From Rhizobium freirei PRF 81 (GTDB lineage: Bacteria > Pseudomonadota > Alphaproteobacteria > Rhizobiales > Rhizobiaceae), in the NCBI RefSeq assembly GCF_000359745.1, contig NZ_AQHN01000062.1, forward strand, positions 1-64,000: a stretch of DNA of 64,000 nt, given 5' to 3'. Below, in pieces: positions 28,624 through 37,761 of the stretch. The notes under the pieces were generated by a model. That model made no database searches. It had not been told where the DNA came from and saw only the letters and a program-made list of their open reading frames with translations. The position numbers and the translations under genes were made by a program. The first letter of the stretch is position 1; every line of letters starts with the position of its first letter.

Positions 28624-30504
28624 TCAGCTCATCAAAGGCACGGAAGCCGTTGCATAGGCTTCAAGCGCGATGCCGGTCTTTTCAGGCTGCCCCACAAGGC
28701 GAAACTCTCCCAGCTCGACCTGTCGCGAGTTGGCGGTGATGTTGACCAGATGGAGTTGCCGCGGCATTCCGGGCGCTGCGGTGATGAAGGCGAGGGCAGC
28801 GGTTGGATCGGACGACCGGCACTCCTGCCAATGGCTACCGGCAAGACGAGACAAGGTGGAGACGGCACCAAAGAGCGGCCGTGGGATTCCGGCGGCCGAA
28901 GGTTCATTCTCCGCGGCGATCAGCCCGAAGGAGCCCGTCAGGGCCGAAAGCGTCAGGCATTCCAATCCGGCATCGAGGATGCGAGCAACATAGCCAAGCG
29001 CAAAAGCTTCGCCGAAACGGGCATTATGCCGGGGATCGGTATTGGCCATGGCGATGCGCCCATGGTGCGGATTGTCCATCGTCCGGCTGCCGTAAGGGTT
29101 CTGCCGCATCGGTATGGTCGAAGGACCGATGCGATACGGCTTGTCGCCATAGATGGCGCGCACGGAGCGTGTGATGAACGGCAATGCCTCCAGGGTCTGC
29201 ATGACGCTGAGATCGTCGGCCGCATGTACGATCGGATTGGTGCAATGGGTGATGAAGTCGAGCGTGTCTGCGGGAACGCGTTTGCGATTGAGCTCGGTGA
29301 AATAGCTTAGCATGCCGCCGCCAAGACGCGCGTATGGGAAGGCGGCGTGCGCGGCTGCGTAGACCTCCTCGAGAGGCGGGCATTCGGGCCATTTGCTGCC
29401 CGGCGGCGTCGATTGCCGGTCGACGGAAGGCGATATGACGATCGCATCGGGTTTGAAGCCGGCATCAAGCATCCAGCGCGCGATTTGCTGTGTTTCGGCG
29501 AGTGGAGCCGTCCGGCACGGCAATGCGATTTCCAAGGTCGACCGCCCGTGGTGAAGCGCTGCGATGGCCGCAAATGATTTGAAGGCGTGAGCGCCATGAC
29601 CTGCACCGGGGTCGAAATGAAACAGCAGTTCCTGCGGCGAAATTTCGCTTAGCCGGCTACAAGAGGCGAGCGTCGCCTCGGCTTCTTCCGGCGTAACGAT
29701 AAGCCCGATCGCGGGCATGGTGCCGGACTTTGGCCCAGGGCTCAGCCTGATCCGGGGCGTAACCGCGGGGGCCGCCGACGCGACGGCGGCGCGACGCATG
29801 TCGCCTATGGTGAGCACGATCCGTTGTCGATTGGGCTCGCCGGCCTCGATGCGATAGGGCCACGGCAGGGCAAGCGGACGAACATAGGTCTTGAAGGATG
29901 CATCGGACCAGTTGCGCTGATCTTCCATTTCGAACGTGTCGCCCTCCATGCGGCACTCGGCCGTGACATTTGGTGTCACGCTATGCGTAATCGCACGCAT
30001 GTCCTTGAAGGGCTGCCAGGGTTCGATGATATCGGGGAAATGCGCGCTTCTGCGGCTGCCATCGACGTGCTCGACCGACACCGGCATGCCGGCGACGCCA
30101 GTGATCGGATGCAGGATACAGAAGCCGCAGCGGTTGGTTTCAAAGCCGGTTGCAGTGATCGCTTCGGCTTCGAAGGTCAATGCGTGGCCCTCCTCGACGG
30201 CAATTCGCACGTTGATCGCAAGTTCCGTGCTGTCCGGCGCGGCACAGCGCGCAATGTAGCTGACAGAAAACGCATTCTCGCGCTGATCGATCAGTAGATG
30301 CTCGATCTCTGGCGCATATGTGCCCCAGTCCCGATCGCGAACCAGATAGGAAACGGCCCGCAGAACTTCGACCCCGTCATAACAAATGGTCCGCAGGTTG
30401 CCGTCCTTGAAATCGGCGGTGAGTGCGCCTGATGTCAGCCGCACCGGCGGCGTTTCCGTCTCGCGTGTGCCATAGAGCTGAAACGGATCGATCTCGGCGG
30501 TCAT
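28624..30504 (-). CDS. apnL: D-apionolactonase (probable ApnL)
   Basis: A 626-residue cytoplasmic protein. It matches in size and neighbourhood the D-apionate lactonase family described for the oxidative D-apiose pathway, which opens D-apionolactone to D-apionate. The N-terminal third is beta-rich (LTFEAEAITATGFETNRCGF); the C-terminal part resembles a TIM barrel (FKPDAIVISPSVDRQ). I recognise it mainly by context with ApsD, ApnO, OiaK and the RuBisCO-like protein rather than by a catalytic motif. Its start overlaps the stop of the dehydrogenase gene (ATGA), so the two are translationally coupled. Confidence 0.8.
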   Translation of the reverse strand: MTAEIDPFQLYGTRETETPPVRLTSGALTADFKDGNLRTICYDGVEVLRAVSYLVRDRDWGTYAPEIEHLLIDQRENAFSVSYIARCAAPDSTELAINVRIAVEEGHALTFEAEAITATGFETNRCGFCILHPITGVAGMPVSVEHVDGSRRSAHFPDIIEPWQPFKDMRAITHSVTPNVTAECRMEGDTFEMEDQRNWSDASFKTYVRPLALPWPYRIEAGEPNRQRIVLTIGDMRRAAVASAAPAVTPRIRLSPGPKSGTMPAIGLIVTPEEAEATLASCSRLSEISPQELLFHFDPGAGHGAHAFKSFAAIAALHHGRSTLEIALPCRTAPLAETQQIARWMLDAGFKPDAIVISPSVDRQSTPPGSKWPECPPLEEVYAAAHAAFPYARLGGGMLSYFTELNRKRVPADTLDFITHCTNPIVHAADDLSVMQTLEALPFITRSVRAIYGDKPYRIGPSTIPMRQNPYGSRTMDNPHHGRIAMANTDPRHNARFGEAFALGYVARILDAGLECLTLSALTGSFGLIAAENEPSAAGIPRPLFGAVSTLSRLAGSHWQECRSSDPTAALAFITAAPGMPRQLHLVNITANSRQVELGEFRLVGQPEKTGIALEAYATASVPLMS

Positions 30505-31535
30505 CGCAACATCGCTCCGATGTCGATCGGACGACCGCTCGCCGCACTTTGATAGGCTGCCTCGACAAGCGCCAGAGTTTTGAGGTTGTCAGCGCCCGAC
30601 GTCGAGGTTTCGCCGCCACCGGCCAGACGGTCGGCCCAATGCTGTTGGATCGACAGAACGCTTTCCTGAATATTATGCCAGGGACGCGACGCCCAGGGCA
30701 GAAGCTGCGGTGAGGCGTCCGAAACCGCAACGCCATCAGGCCCATTGACCTCGAGACGATAGCCCTGCGACAGCCGGATCGAGCCCTTCGTGCCGTCGAG
30801 CTCGATCAGTGTCTCCGGAAAGGGTTCCTTGGAAAGCTTCGAGGCATAGCTGACGTCGACGATCGAGGTTGCGCCATTCTCGTGATCGAGCAGGATGGTG
30901 GCGACATCTTCGCCCTTGATCTTCGGATTGATCCGCTTGGTGCGGGCCGTCAGCGAGGCGACGTCGCCGAGAATGAAGCGCGCGATGTCGAGCGTGTGAA
31001 TGCCGAGATCCTCGATGATGAAGCGCTCTCCCTCAGCCAGGTAGGGCTGCCCCGAAAAGACGTCGAAACCCGAGCGGAAGGAAAAGCGTCCCCAGAAGGG
31101 CTCGCCGATCGCGCCCGACTGCAGGACGGTCTTGACGGCCTGGATGGGCGTCTGCCAGCGAAAGTTTTCATGCACCATCAGCGGCACGCCGGCTTGCGCG
31201 CAGCCGGAGACCATAGCCTTGGCGTCGCTTAACGTCTTCGCGAACGGCTTCTGGCAGATCGCCGGGATCCTATGAGAGGCAGCCATATCCACCAGGGCGC
31301 GGTGGCTTGCCACCGTCGTTGCGATGTCAACGAAGTCGAAACCGCCGTCCGCAAACATCGTGGCTGCATCTGCATAGCGGCGTTCGATGCCGAACCGGTC
31401 GCCGACAAGCCTCAACCGCTCCGGGTCACGGTCGCAGATCGCGACGATACGGGCCCCATTGACGTCTTGCCACGCGTGCATCTGATTGATCGCGAAGAAG
31501 CCGCAGCCGATCAACGCACCTTTGAGTTCTGCCAT
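30501..31535 (-). CDS. apsD: D-apiose dehydrogenase (Gfo/Idh/MocA family; probable ApsD)
   Basis: A 344-residue NAD(P)-dependent sugar dehydrogenase. The Rossmann start LIGCGFFAINQMHAW is at residues 8-22, followed by ICDRDPERLR. The Gfo/Idh catalytic segment CQKPFAKTLSDAK (with the conserved Lys) is at about residues 95-107, and EDLGIHTLDIARFILGD comes later. In the oxidative apiose pathway ApsD converts D-apiose to apionolactone. The position directly before the lactonase gene fits. Assignment beyond the family level rests on the cluster. Confidence 0.83.
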   Translation of the reverse strand: MAELKGALIGCGFFAINQMHAWQDVNGARIVAICDRDPERLRLVGDRFGIERRYADAATMFADGGFDFVDIATTVASHRALVDMAASHRIPAICQKPFAKTLSDAKAMVSGCAQAGVPLMVHENFRWQTPIQAVKTVLQSGAIGEPFWGRFSFRSGFDVFSGQPYLAEGERFIIEDLGIHTLDIARFILGDVASLTARTKRINPKIKGEDVATILLDHENGATSIVDVSYASKLSKEPFPETLIELDGTKGSIRLSQGYRLEVNGPDGVAVSDASPQLLPWASRPWHNIQESVLSIQQHWADRLAGGGETSTSGADNLKTLALVEAAYQSAASGRPIDIGAMLR

Positions 31536-31536
31536 T

Positions 31537-31659
31537 TCAGCCTGCCTTTGTCATTTGCGCGAAACGCCGGTAGCGACCACCATATTTGCCTCGAATGCCA
31601 ACGCCATACCGCGGCAGGCACACCAAAGGCAGCGATACCAGCTTGAAGGTCGATGTCAT
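31537..31659 (-). CDS. Small 40-residue ORF between apnO and apsD
   Basis: The frame encodes MTSTFKLVSLPLVCLPRYG, then a basic Gly/Tyr/Arg-rich segment and QMTKAG. It has an excellent ribosome-binding site (GGAGGAGAAG directly before the ATG). Its stop is one base from the ApsD start, as for coupled genes. I do not recognise a family. It could be a small protein or a leader peptide that couples translation into apsD. A conserved frame in related clusters would be needed to confirm it. Confidence 0.5.
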   Translation of the reverse strand: MTSTFKLVSLPLVCLPRYGVGIRGKYGGRYRRFAQMTKAG

Positions 31660-31732
31660 CTTCTCCTCCGGGTCAAAACCCGACGCTCCGCAGGGCATTG
31701 GACGGAGGGACAAAGCCCTCCCCTAACATCGA

Positions 31733-32560
31733 TCAGGTGATGCGACGGATGCTTTCTGCGATTTCCTGCGGCTCGAAGACCTTCTTCCAGTCGTCGCGCA
31801 TCAGGGCAGGAATACCGAATTCGATTGCCTTGTTGCAGGCATCGGAGAATACGCCGTCGACTTCCTTGAAGATGACGGCACCAAGCACGTTCATGTGGCC
31901 CAGCAGGAAATCGCGGGCGGCTTCGGCCGGAACGCCGCGGGCAATGCATTCGTCCATGGCCTGGCGCATGATGACCAGCAGAGAGGCGCAAACCGTTTCG
32001 GAAAGGCCAGGTTCCAGCATCGCCATCTGCTCGACGGTGACGCGGTGCGAGCGCATCACGGGCGCCCAGATGACCTTGGCGATTTCCTCGCCGAGAGCAT
32101 AGGCGCTTTCCGGTCCCTGCATCAGCGCCGAAACGATATGCTGCTTGGCAAACAGACCGCCGAAATGGTCCTTCTTCGCCAGCATGTCGGTTTCGTCGTT
32201 GAAGATCGGCGGATGGCACGGATGCGTGACGAAATAGGTGAGGTCTTCGCGCCGCGGCAGATGGCCGGCGAAAGGAGCGGCAGCGTCGAGAGCGACGACC
32301 ATGGTGCCTGGCTTGAGCTTGTCGACGATGCCGGCCGCAACCTTGCCGATCGCCGTATCCGGCACTGCAAGGATCACCACTTCCGCGCCGTCGAGCGCCG
32401 CGTCGGCCGGCACGCAATCGATGGAAAGGTCGTTCTTCAGGCGGGCCTTGCCGGCATCGCTGACCTCGACATGGCGCACGTCGAAGCGCGCGCCTTTCAG
32501 GTTCTTGGCGAGCCGGTAGCCCATTTTGCCGCCGGCGCCGAAAAGAGCAATTGCAGTCAT
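31733..32560 (-). CDS. apnO: D-apionate oxidoisomerase (probable ApnO)
   Basis: A 275-residue protein. The Rossmann motif GAGGKMG (residues 8-14) and the 6-phosphogluconate-dehydrogenase-like layout are clear: an N-terminal NAD domain, then a helical domain with MLEPGLSETVCASLL. Further words are VILAVPDTAIGKVA and THPCHPPIFNDETD. In the oxidative apiose route ApnO converts D-apionate to 3-oxo-isoapionate. It has its own operator-like site (32595) just upstream, so a promoter internal to the catabolic cluster is likely. Confidence 0.83.
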   Translation of the reverse strand: MTAIALFGAGGKMGYRLAKNLKGARFDVRHVEVSDAGKARLKNDLSIDCVPADAALDGAEVVILAVPDTAIGKVAAGIVDKLKPGTMVVALDAAAPFAGHLPRREDLTYFVTHPCHPPIFNDETDMLAKKDHFGGLFAKQHIVSALMQGPESAYALGEEIAKVIWAPVMRSHRVTVEQMAMLEPGLSETVCASLLVIMRQAMDECIARGVPAEAARDFLLGHMNVLGAVIFKEVDGVFSDACNKAIEFGIPALMRDDWKKVFEPQEIAESIRRIT

Positions 32561-32594
32561 GTCAGTACCTCGTTCACTTTCGGAGTGTGGTATC

Positions 32595-32611
32595 GCAACT
32601 GGTATGATGAG
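32595..32611. promoter_or_regulatory. Shared operator word, site 2 (before apnO)
   Basis: GCAACTGGTATGATGAG ends the 90-bp gap between the kinase gene and apnO, 35 bp upstream of the apnO start. It is nearly identical to site 1. Confidence 0.7.
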
Positions 32612-32649
32612 TCAATGAGCATGCCAATCATTCGTGGGGATCGATGTGA

Positions 32650-33984
32650 TTAGGATCCCCTGCCGTCGCGGATCTGCGCGAAGTAATCGTCGGTTCCGAC
32701 CTGCCCGCCCTTCAAAGCGATCTGCAGGCCGTTGGTGGGCGCATAGCTGCCATGGGCGGTGCAAAGCGGCGAGCCCGGCGTCTGCGGCAGCGGCAGCAGC
32801 GTCGTCAGCGCCTCGACGCGCAGTTCCTTCAGCGCGTGGCTCGATGTGTCGCCGCCGGCAATGACGGCGCGGCCTAAATGTTCCTGCTCGATCAACCGTC
32901 GCAGGATCGTGCCTAGGGCTTGTCCTAGGCGATGCCGTGCGCCGGGAATGCGGTCGATATCACCGCCGCGATCAGCGGATGGGCCGAGTGCCGTATGAAG
33001 AATGACGCTGCGACCGGCCTTCAGACTGGCCACGCCCGCGGCAACCGCAGCGTCAAGCGCCTGCTCGGCATGCTCGCCGACAAGCGCCAAGAGGTCGAGA
33101 TCGATGCCGTCAAAACCTTCAGCCGTGGCTCGGCGGATTTGCCGCTCCGTCGTCGGTGATACGCTGCCGGAAACGACCGCCAGGCGATCGACCTTGCCCG
33201 GAGGTGCGAACTCCGCCTTCTCTCCGATCAAACCTTCGCTGCACCAGGCATTCAGAAGGGCATATTCGATGCCGGATGAGCCCGCGACGAAGGCGTTGCC
33301 CTCCCTTCCAAGCCGCCACAGCTGCCGCCCTGCCGCAGCTTGTGTTTCCTGGCTGTCGACATCGAGCAGGAGGATGCTTGTCTTTTCAGCCGCCAGCGCG
33401 TCGATCCGCCGGTCCGCATCGGCTGCTCGGATCGCGACGAGATCCGCGCAGCCGACAGGAAGAGACGTCTGCTTACTCAGATGCAGGGTCAGATCGGACT
33501 CATCCATCGGCGTGACGGGATGCCGGCTCATGACCGGATGCCTGTCGATCCGGAAAACTTCACCCCGATAGGCTGCGAAAAGATGGCCGAAGGCGGTGTA
33601 ACGCTTGAGCTGCGGCGCTCCGACGACGACCGGCACGATGGGTTGTCCAAAGAGCGCCTTGCCGATCTCGATCGCCTTGCCGATGCTGCCGATCTTGGGG
33701 CTGGAATCGAAAGTCGAGCAGACCTTGTAGTGGCACAAAGCCGCATTGAGGCTTTTCAGCCACATGAAGACAGGCGTCAGATGCTCATCCATCCACTGCG
33801 GCGTTTCGCTGCGGCTGGTGCCGGCAATGCCGATGGCGCGGCAATGCTTGAAGCGTTCCAGCATGGCCTCGCTCGGAATGCCCAGGAAAAGAGCCGTCGG
33901 CACGCCATTGGAGGCGAGAGCCTCCATGACGTCGGTCGAGCCGGTAAAGTCATCGCCGTAATAGCTGAGAAGAAGATCGGACAT
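32650..33984 (-). CDS. oiaK: 3-oxo-isoapionate kinase (DUF1537 family; probable OiaK)
   Basis: A 444-residue four-carbon-acid-sugar-kinase-family (DUF1537) protein. The N-terminal substrate domain starts LLLSYYGDDFTGSTDVMEAL. The C-terminal nucleotide-binding domain has VVSGSVSPTTERQI and AVIAGGDTSSHALKEL. The family phosphorylates sugar acids. In this pathway it makes 3-oxo-isoapionate 4-phosphate for the RuBisCO-like protein encoded 5 bp upstream in the same operon. Substrate assignment is from the cluster. Confidence 0.85.
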   Translation of the reverse strand: MSDLLLSYYGDDFTGSTDVMEALASNGVPTALFLGIPSEAMLERFKHCRAIGIAGTSRSETPQWMDEHLTPVFMWLKSLNAALCHYKVCSTFDSSPKIGSIGKAIEIGKALFGQPIVPVVVGAPQLKRYTAFGHLFAAYRGEVFRIDRHPVMSRHPVTPMDESDLTLHLSKQTSLPVGCADLVAIRAADADRRIDALAAEKTSILLLDVDSQETQAAAGRQLWRLGREGNAFVAGSSGIEYALLNAWCSEGLIGEKAEFAPPGKVDRLAVVSGSVSPTTERQIRRATAEGFDGIDLDLLALVGEHAEQALDAAVAAGVASLKAGRSVILHTALGPSADRGGDIDRIPGARHRLGQALGTILRRLIEQEHLGRAVIAGGDTSSHALKELRVEALTTLLPLPQTPGSPLCTAHGSYAPTNGLQIALKGGQVGTDDYFAQIRDGRGS

Positions 33985-33989
33985 TGCTG

Positions 33990-35249
33990 TCAGGCATCCT
34001 TGCCGACACTGAATTTTGCGATCGAGGCGGCAAGCTCCGGATGGTCCCTGGCGTAGTCCTCAAGCGGTCTGTCCGACACCGCCGCCTGCCAGGCCTGCTG
34101 GATCGCGCGAACGCCGGCGGCCGGTCCGAAGGGATGGCTGACGATGCCGCCGCCGCAGAGATAGAGGAGATCCGTGGTCCGGCCGGTGCGCTGGTAGGTT
34201 TCCGGCGCCTGGCCGCCCCATTGGCCGGAACCGGCAACGGGAAGCGGACAGTCGGATGGCTCGAAAAGCGGCGTGCTGATAGCCTTGAAGGATTCGACAA
34301 AGCTGTCGTCGGGTTCCCAGTATTTGACCCTGATGCCGTTGATCTGGAACTGATCGACGCCGAGCAGACGCCAGAACTGCTGGTAAACTTTGAAATCCAT
34401 GCCGGCACCGGGATGGCGGGTCAGGATATCCCAGCCATTGCGATGGGCATGCAACACCAAGCCAGATCGTTTGCGCAGGAAGCTCATGCCGCCAAAGCCG
34501 ATGGAATTGATATTGACGACGGCGCAATTGCCGCCAGCCTTCAGCACCAGATCGTGGTTGCGCATCATCTCGTCGGGGTCGGCGTGGGAAATGCCGAAGG
34601 CATACATCACCTTCTTGCCGGTCTTCTGCTCGTGATCGAGGATCAACGGCATGATGGCTGCGACGCGCTCTTTGAGTGGCGAATAGGCCGGGCTCATCAG
34701 CTTCTCGTCGTCCTTGATGAAATCGACGCCCGAGCTGATCAACTCGCCGGCCAGGGCCGCCGTTTCCTTTGGCCGCAGACCGAGCGCCGGCTTGACGATA
34801 GTGCCGATGATCGGACGGTCGCTGACGCCGGTCAAACGCATGCTGCCGGCAATACCGAACTGCGGTCCGGGATGCGCATTGCGAAAGGCCTCAGGCAGTT
34901 TCATGTCGACGATGCGGATGCCGGTCATGCCCTTGATCGAATAGACTCCGCCGATCGCGATCGTCATGAGTGCCGACAGATCCGTGCCGATTGCATCGAG
35001 CGGAAAGGCGATGTCGACATCGGCGCGATGGAGCGGGCCGTTCCCCTCAGTGACTTCCGGCCATGTCGGACGCTCGGCGTCTGCAAGGGGGCGGATCGCG
35101 ATGACGCGCGCCGCCACGCGCGCCTTAAGCTCTTCCGTTTCGCCAGGCACCGCGACGAAGGTGCCGGTCGACTGATCGCTGGCGATCTTGCGGGCCATCG
35201 CCTCGATGCTGCCGGGTGTTTCGATACGGTAAGTGATGGTGACAGACAT
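33990..35249 (-). CDS. oiaX: RuBisCO-like protein, probable 3-oxo-isoapionate-4-phosphate decarboxylase (OiaX)
   Basis: A 419-residue form-IV RuBisCO-like protein from the ATG at 35249. Family motifs are IVKPALGL (Lys153, equivalent to RuBisCO Lys175) and GVDFIKDDEKL (Lys179, Asp181 and Glu182, the carbamylated Lys and metal ligands). Phosphate-binding Gly segments are also visible (VAGSGQWGGQ, LCGGGIVSHPFGP). In rhizobia such proteins decarboxylate 3-oxo-isoapionate 4-phosphate to L-erythrulose 1-phosphate. The sister enzyme OiaT cleaves the same substrate to 3-phosphoglycerate and glycolate, and I cannot separate the two with certainty from sequence alone. It is the first gene of the catabolic operon and divergent from the GntR regulator. 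Confidence 0.85.
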   Translation of the reverse strand: MSVTITYRIETPGSIEAMARKIASDQSTGTFVAVPGETEELKARVAARVIAIRPLADAERPTWPEVTEGNGPLHRADVDIAFPLDAIGTDLSALMTIAIGGVYSIKGMTGIRIVDMKLPEAFRNAHPGPQFGIAGSMRLTGVSDRPIIGTIVKPALGLRPKETAALAGELISSGVDFIKDDEKLMSPAYSPLKERVAAIMPLILDHEQKTGKKVMYAFGISHADPDEMMRNHDLVLKAGGNCAVVNINSIGFGGMSFLRKRSGLVLHAHRNGWDILTRHPGAGMDFKVYQQFWRLLGVDQFQINGIRVKYWEPDDSFVESFKAISTPLFEPSDCPLPVAGSGQWGGQAPETYQRTGRTTDLLYLCGGGIVSHPFGPAAGVRAIQQAWQAAVSDRPLEDYARDHPELAASIAKFSVGKDA

Positions 35250-35301
35250 AAGCGACTGAATGCTCCTTCCGCCGACGATTTTTCGCGTGGCGCAAACTGG
35301 T

Positions 35302-35317
35302 AATCTGGTATAATGAG
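35302..35317. promoter_or_regulatory. Shared operator word, site 3 (oiaX/gntR divergent promoter)
   Basis: AATCTGGTATAATGAG lies in the 148-bp gap between the divergent oiaX and gntR genes, 53 bp from oiaX. It is overlapped on the left by a partial second copy (AACTGGTA at 35295-35302). It matches sites 1 and 2 in the core CTGGTATRATGAG. It could control both directions. Confidence 0.7.
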
Positions 35318-35397
35318 TATTCCAACTTCTGCAATGATTTTTTTGTCCCGGCAGCCGGCAAGCTGTTCCATATGGGCTTCCGCCGCGGTGGCCAAAA

Positions 35398-36141
35398 ATG
35401 CATAAGGAAGGAAAAGCTTTGAGAAAGCGGGGTTCCATGGGTCAGCCGGTCGAACAAATTGTACGTCGAAAGCTATCTGACGAGGTATTCGATCGGCTCG
35501 AGCGGTTGATTACATCGGGAGAGCTCAAACCTGGCGACGAAATGCCATCGGAACGCGTTTTGATGGAACGGTTCGGTGTCGGACGACCGGCGATCCGCGA
35601 AGCCATGCAGGCACTTGCCAATATGGGATTGGTGAACATTTCTCATGGCGAGCGGGCAAAGGTGCTTCAGCTCACGGCGAAATCGATTTTCCGGCAGGTC
35701 GATCTGACCGCCAAGATCATGTTGTCGCAATCGTCAGACTCGCTCGAACAGCTAAAGAGCGCGCGCATTTTCTTCGAGCGCGGCATGGCGCGCGAAGCGG
35801 CGGCACGCGCAACACAAAAAGATGTTGCCGATCTTCACGAAATCATCGAGCGCCAGCGTGCCTCGCTTGGGCAAGCCGAGGAATTCATTTCGGCGGATAT
35901 GCAGTTTCACACGCGCATTGCCCAGATTTCCGGCAATCCGATCTTCGTCGCTGTCAGCGAAGCCATGCTTGCGTGGCTGAAAGCCTATCACACGGATATG
36001 CTGATCTGGACCGGCAAGGAAAAATTCACGCTGGTCGAACACGAGGAAATCCTCGCACGCCTGGCGGAGAACGATGCAGACGGAGCCGAGCAAGCCATAC
36101 TCAAGCATTTGGAGAGATCGCGCGCGCTCTATGCGAAATGA
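35398..36141 (+). CDS. GntR-family (FadR type) regulator of the apiose locus
   Basis: A 247-residue regulator with the N-terminal winged helix (VFDRLERLITSGELKPGDEM, ERVLMERFGVGRPAIREAM) and a C-terminal FCD domain. FCD ligand/metal-type residues appear in DMQFHTRIAQISGNPIF and LVEHEEILA. The start is at 35398, with an alternative ATG at 35437 after GGGG. It is divergent from oiaX, and three copies of one operator word lie before the oiaX, apnO and transporter promoters. It is therefore the probable repressor of the whole locus. The inducer is likely a pathway intermediate. Confidence 0.88.
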   Translation: MHKEGKALRKRGSMGQPVEQIVRRKLSDEVFDRLERLITSGELKPGDEMPSERVLMERFGVGRPAIREAMQALANMGLVNISHGERAKVLQLTAKSIFRQVDLTAKIMLSQSSDSLEQLKSARIFFERGMAREAAARATQKDVADLHEIIERQRASLGQAEEFISADMQFHTRIAQISGNPIFVAVSEAMLAWLKAYHTDMLIWTGKEKFTLVEHEEILARLAENDADGAEQAILKHLERSRALYAK

Positions 36142-36522
36142 CCTCTGCATCACCTTTGCGAGGACCCTCATCCCTCCTGACGGTAATGCCAGGCAGGTGC
36201 TAAACCATCGAAAAAGAAATCGAAACAAGTCGTGTCTTCCATGACGAGGAAGCAAGTCGGCAAGGATCGGCAACTCGTCCTGTCCGCTTGATCTGTGCCA
36301 GTTTGAAGAATGCACAGGATCCGAAGTTCCCCCAGACGTTGGCGAACGGCAAGATTGGGGCCGGTTGTGGAAGGAGCGATTAGCCTTACGTCTTCCGCCG
36401 GAGTGGGGTTTGCTCTTGCGTTGTCCATTGAATGGCCACTAAACCATGTTGCTATATCAGTGAGTTTTGGCAGCCGAACAGCGACCTCGAGCCAATCGAA
36501 TTTCAAAATCGAAAGCAATTCA
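36142..36522. other. Intergenic region before the SerA-like gene
   Basis: About 380 bp without a supported gene. Antisense and upstream in-frame extensions are open but have no recognisable motif. The SerA-like promoter should lie here; I see no convincing operator. Confidence 0.4.
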
Positions 36523-37761
36523 ATGACCCGACTTCTTTCTCTCCCGCGCGATCGGATTTCCGTGCTTCTCCTGGAAGGCATCAGCCAGAGCGCTGTGGAC
36601 TACTTTTCGTCATCCGGCTACGTCAATCTCATTCATTTGCCGAAGGCGCTGGATGACAAGGACCTCAAAAATCATATAGCCGAGGCGCATATTGTCGGAA
36701 TTCGTTCACGCACGCATCTGACGGAGGAAATCTTCAGATCCGCCAAGAAGCTCATCGCCGTCGGCTGTTTTTCCGTCGGGACAAATCAGGTCGATCTGGA
36801 TGCGGCCCGCCGCCGCGGGATCCCCGTATTCAACGCTCCTTATTCGAATACGCGCTCGGTCGCAGAGCTTGTGATCGGTGAGATCATAATGCTGACCAGG
36901 CGGATTTTACCGCGTTCGGCTTCCGCCCACACAGGTGGATGGGACAAATCCGCCGAAGGTAGCCGCGAGATGCGCGGGAAGACGTTGGGCATCGTCGGCT
37001 ACGGCAATATCGGTTCGCAGCTCAGCGTTCTTGCGGAAAGCATGGGTATGAACGTTCGCTATTTTGATCCTTCGGACAAGCTTCGCCACGGAAATTCAGA
37101 ATCGATGGCAACGCTCGGCGAGCTTCTCGAAATCTCCGATTTCGTGACGATGCATGTTCCGGAAACCAGTTCAACGCAAAACATGATAACCGAGGCAGAG
37201 CTGCGCAGGATGAAAAAGGGAGCCTTTTTCATCAACAATTCCCGCGGCACTGTGGTGGATCTTGAAGCGCTTGCGAAGGTTTTGAAAGAAGGACATCTCG
37301 CGGGCGCGGCCGTGGATGTGTTCCCGAAGGAGCCGGCGTCCAACAAGGAGCGTTTCGAAACGCCGCTGCAAGGCCTGGATAATGTCATTCTCACTCCGCA
37401 TATCGGCGGATCGACCGAAGAAGCCCAGGAACGCATTGGAAGGGAAGTCTCCAGGAAGCTTGTCGAATATTCCGACGTCGGATCGACGCTGGGCGCGGTC
37501 AACTTTCCCCAGGTTCAACTGCCGCCACGTCCGAACGGCACGCGTTTCATTCATGTTCACGAAAATCGCCCCGGCATCCTAAACAATCTGAATGCGATCT
37601 TCTCCTCCCGTGGATTGAATATCGTCGGCGAGTTCCTGCAGACCTATGGTGAAATGGGTTACGTGGTCATAGAAGCCGAGGGCGTCGGCCAGACGGCGGA
37701 TGACATACTTGATGCGCTTCGCCAGATTCCGGGAACGATACGAACTCGACTGCTTTACTGA
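36523..37761 (+). CDS. serA: D-3-phosphoglycerate dehydrogenase-like 2-hydroxyacid dehydrogenase (SerA type)
   Basis: A 412-residue protein from the ATG at 36523; the longer frame from 36310 lacks family similarity. It has the D-2-hydroxyacid dehydrogenase core (VGCFSVGTNQVDLDAARRRG), the NAD motif GIVGYGNIGSQL, the catalytic region FINNSRGTVVDLEAL and His in LTPHIGGSTEEAQ. A C-terminal ACT domain (about 340-410, HENRPGILNNLNAIF) matches the E. coli SerA layout and would give serine feedback. It is probably an additional copy. Placement next to the apiose locus may be chance, or it may draw on 3-phosphoglycerate formed from apiose. Confidence 0.85.
   Translation: MTRLLSLPRDRISVLLLEGISQSAVDYFSSSGYVNLIHLPKALDDKDLKNHIAEAHIVGIRSRTHLTEEIFRSAKKLIAVGCFSVGTNQVDLDAARRRGIPVFNAPYSNTRSVAELVIGEIIMLTRRILPRSASAHTGGWDKSAEGSREMRGKTLGIVGYGNIGSQLSVLAESMGMNVRYFDPSDKLRHGNSESMATLGELLEISDFVTMHVPETSSTQNMITEAELRRMKKGAFFINNSRGTVVDLEALAKVLKEGHLAGAAVDVFPKEPASNKERFETPLQGLDNVILTPHIGGSTEEAQERIGREVSRKLVEYSDVGSTLGAVNFPQVQLPPRPNGTRFIHVHENRPGILNNLNAIFSSRGLNIVGEFLQTYGEMGYVVIEAEGVGQTADDILDALRQIPGTIRTRLLY

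Noticed and set aside
36168..36581. 137-codon minus-strand ORF between the GntR and SerA-like genes
   Set aside because: Suspected transposase debris but no conserved motif could be matched; it also runs into the SerA-like coding region.
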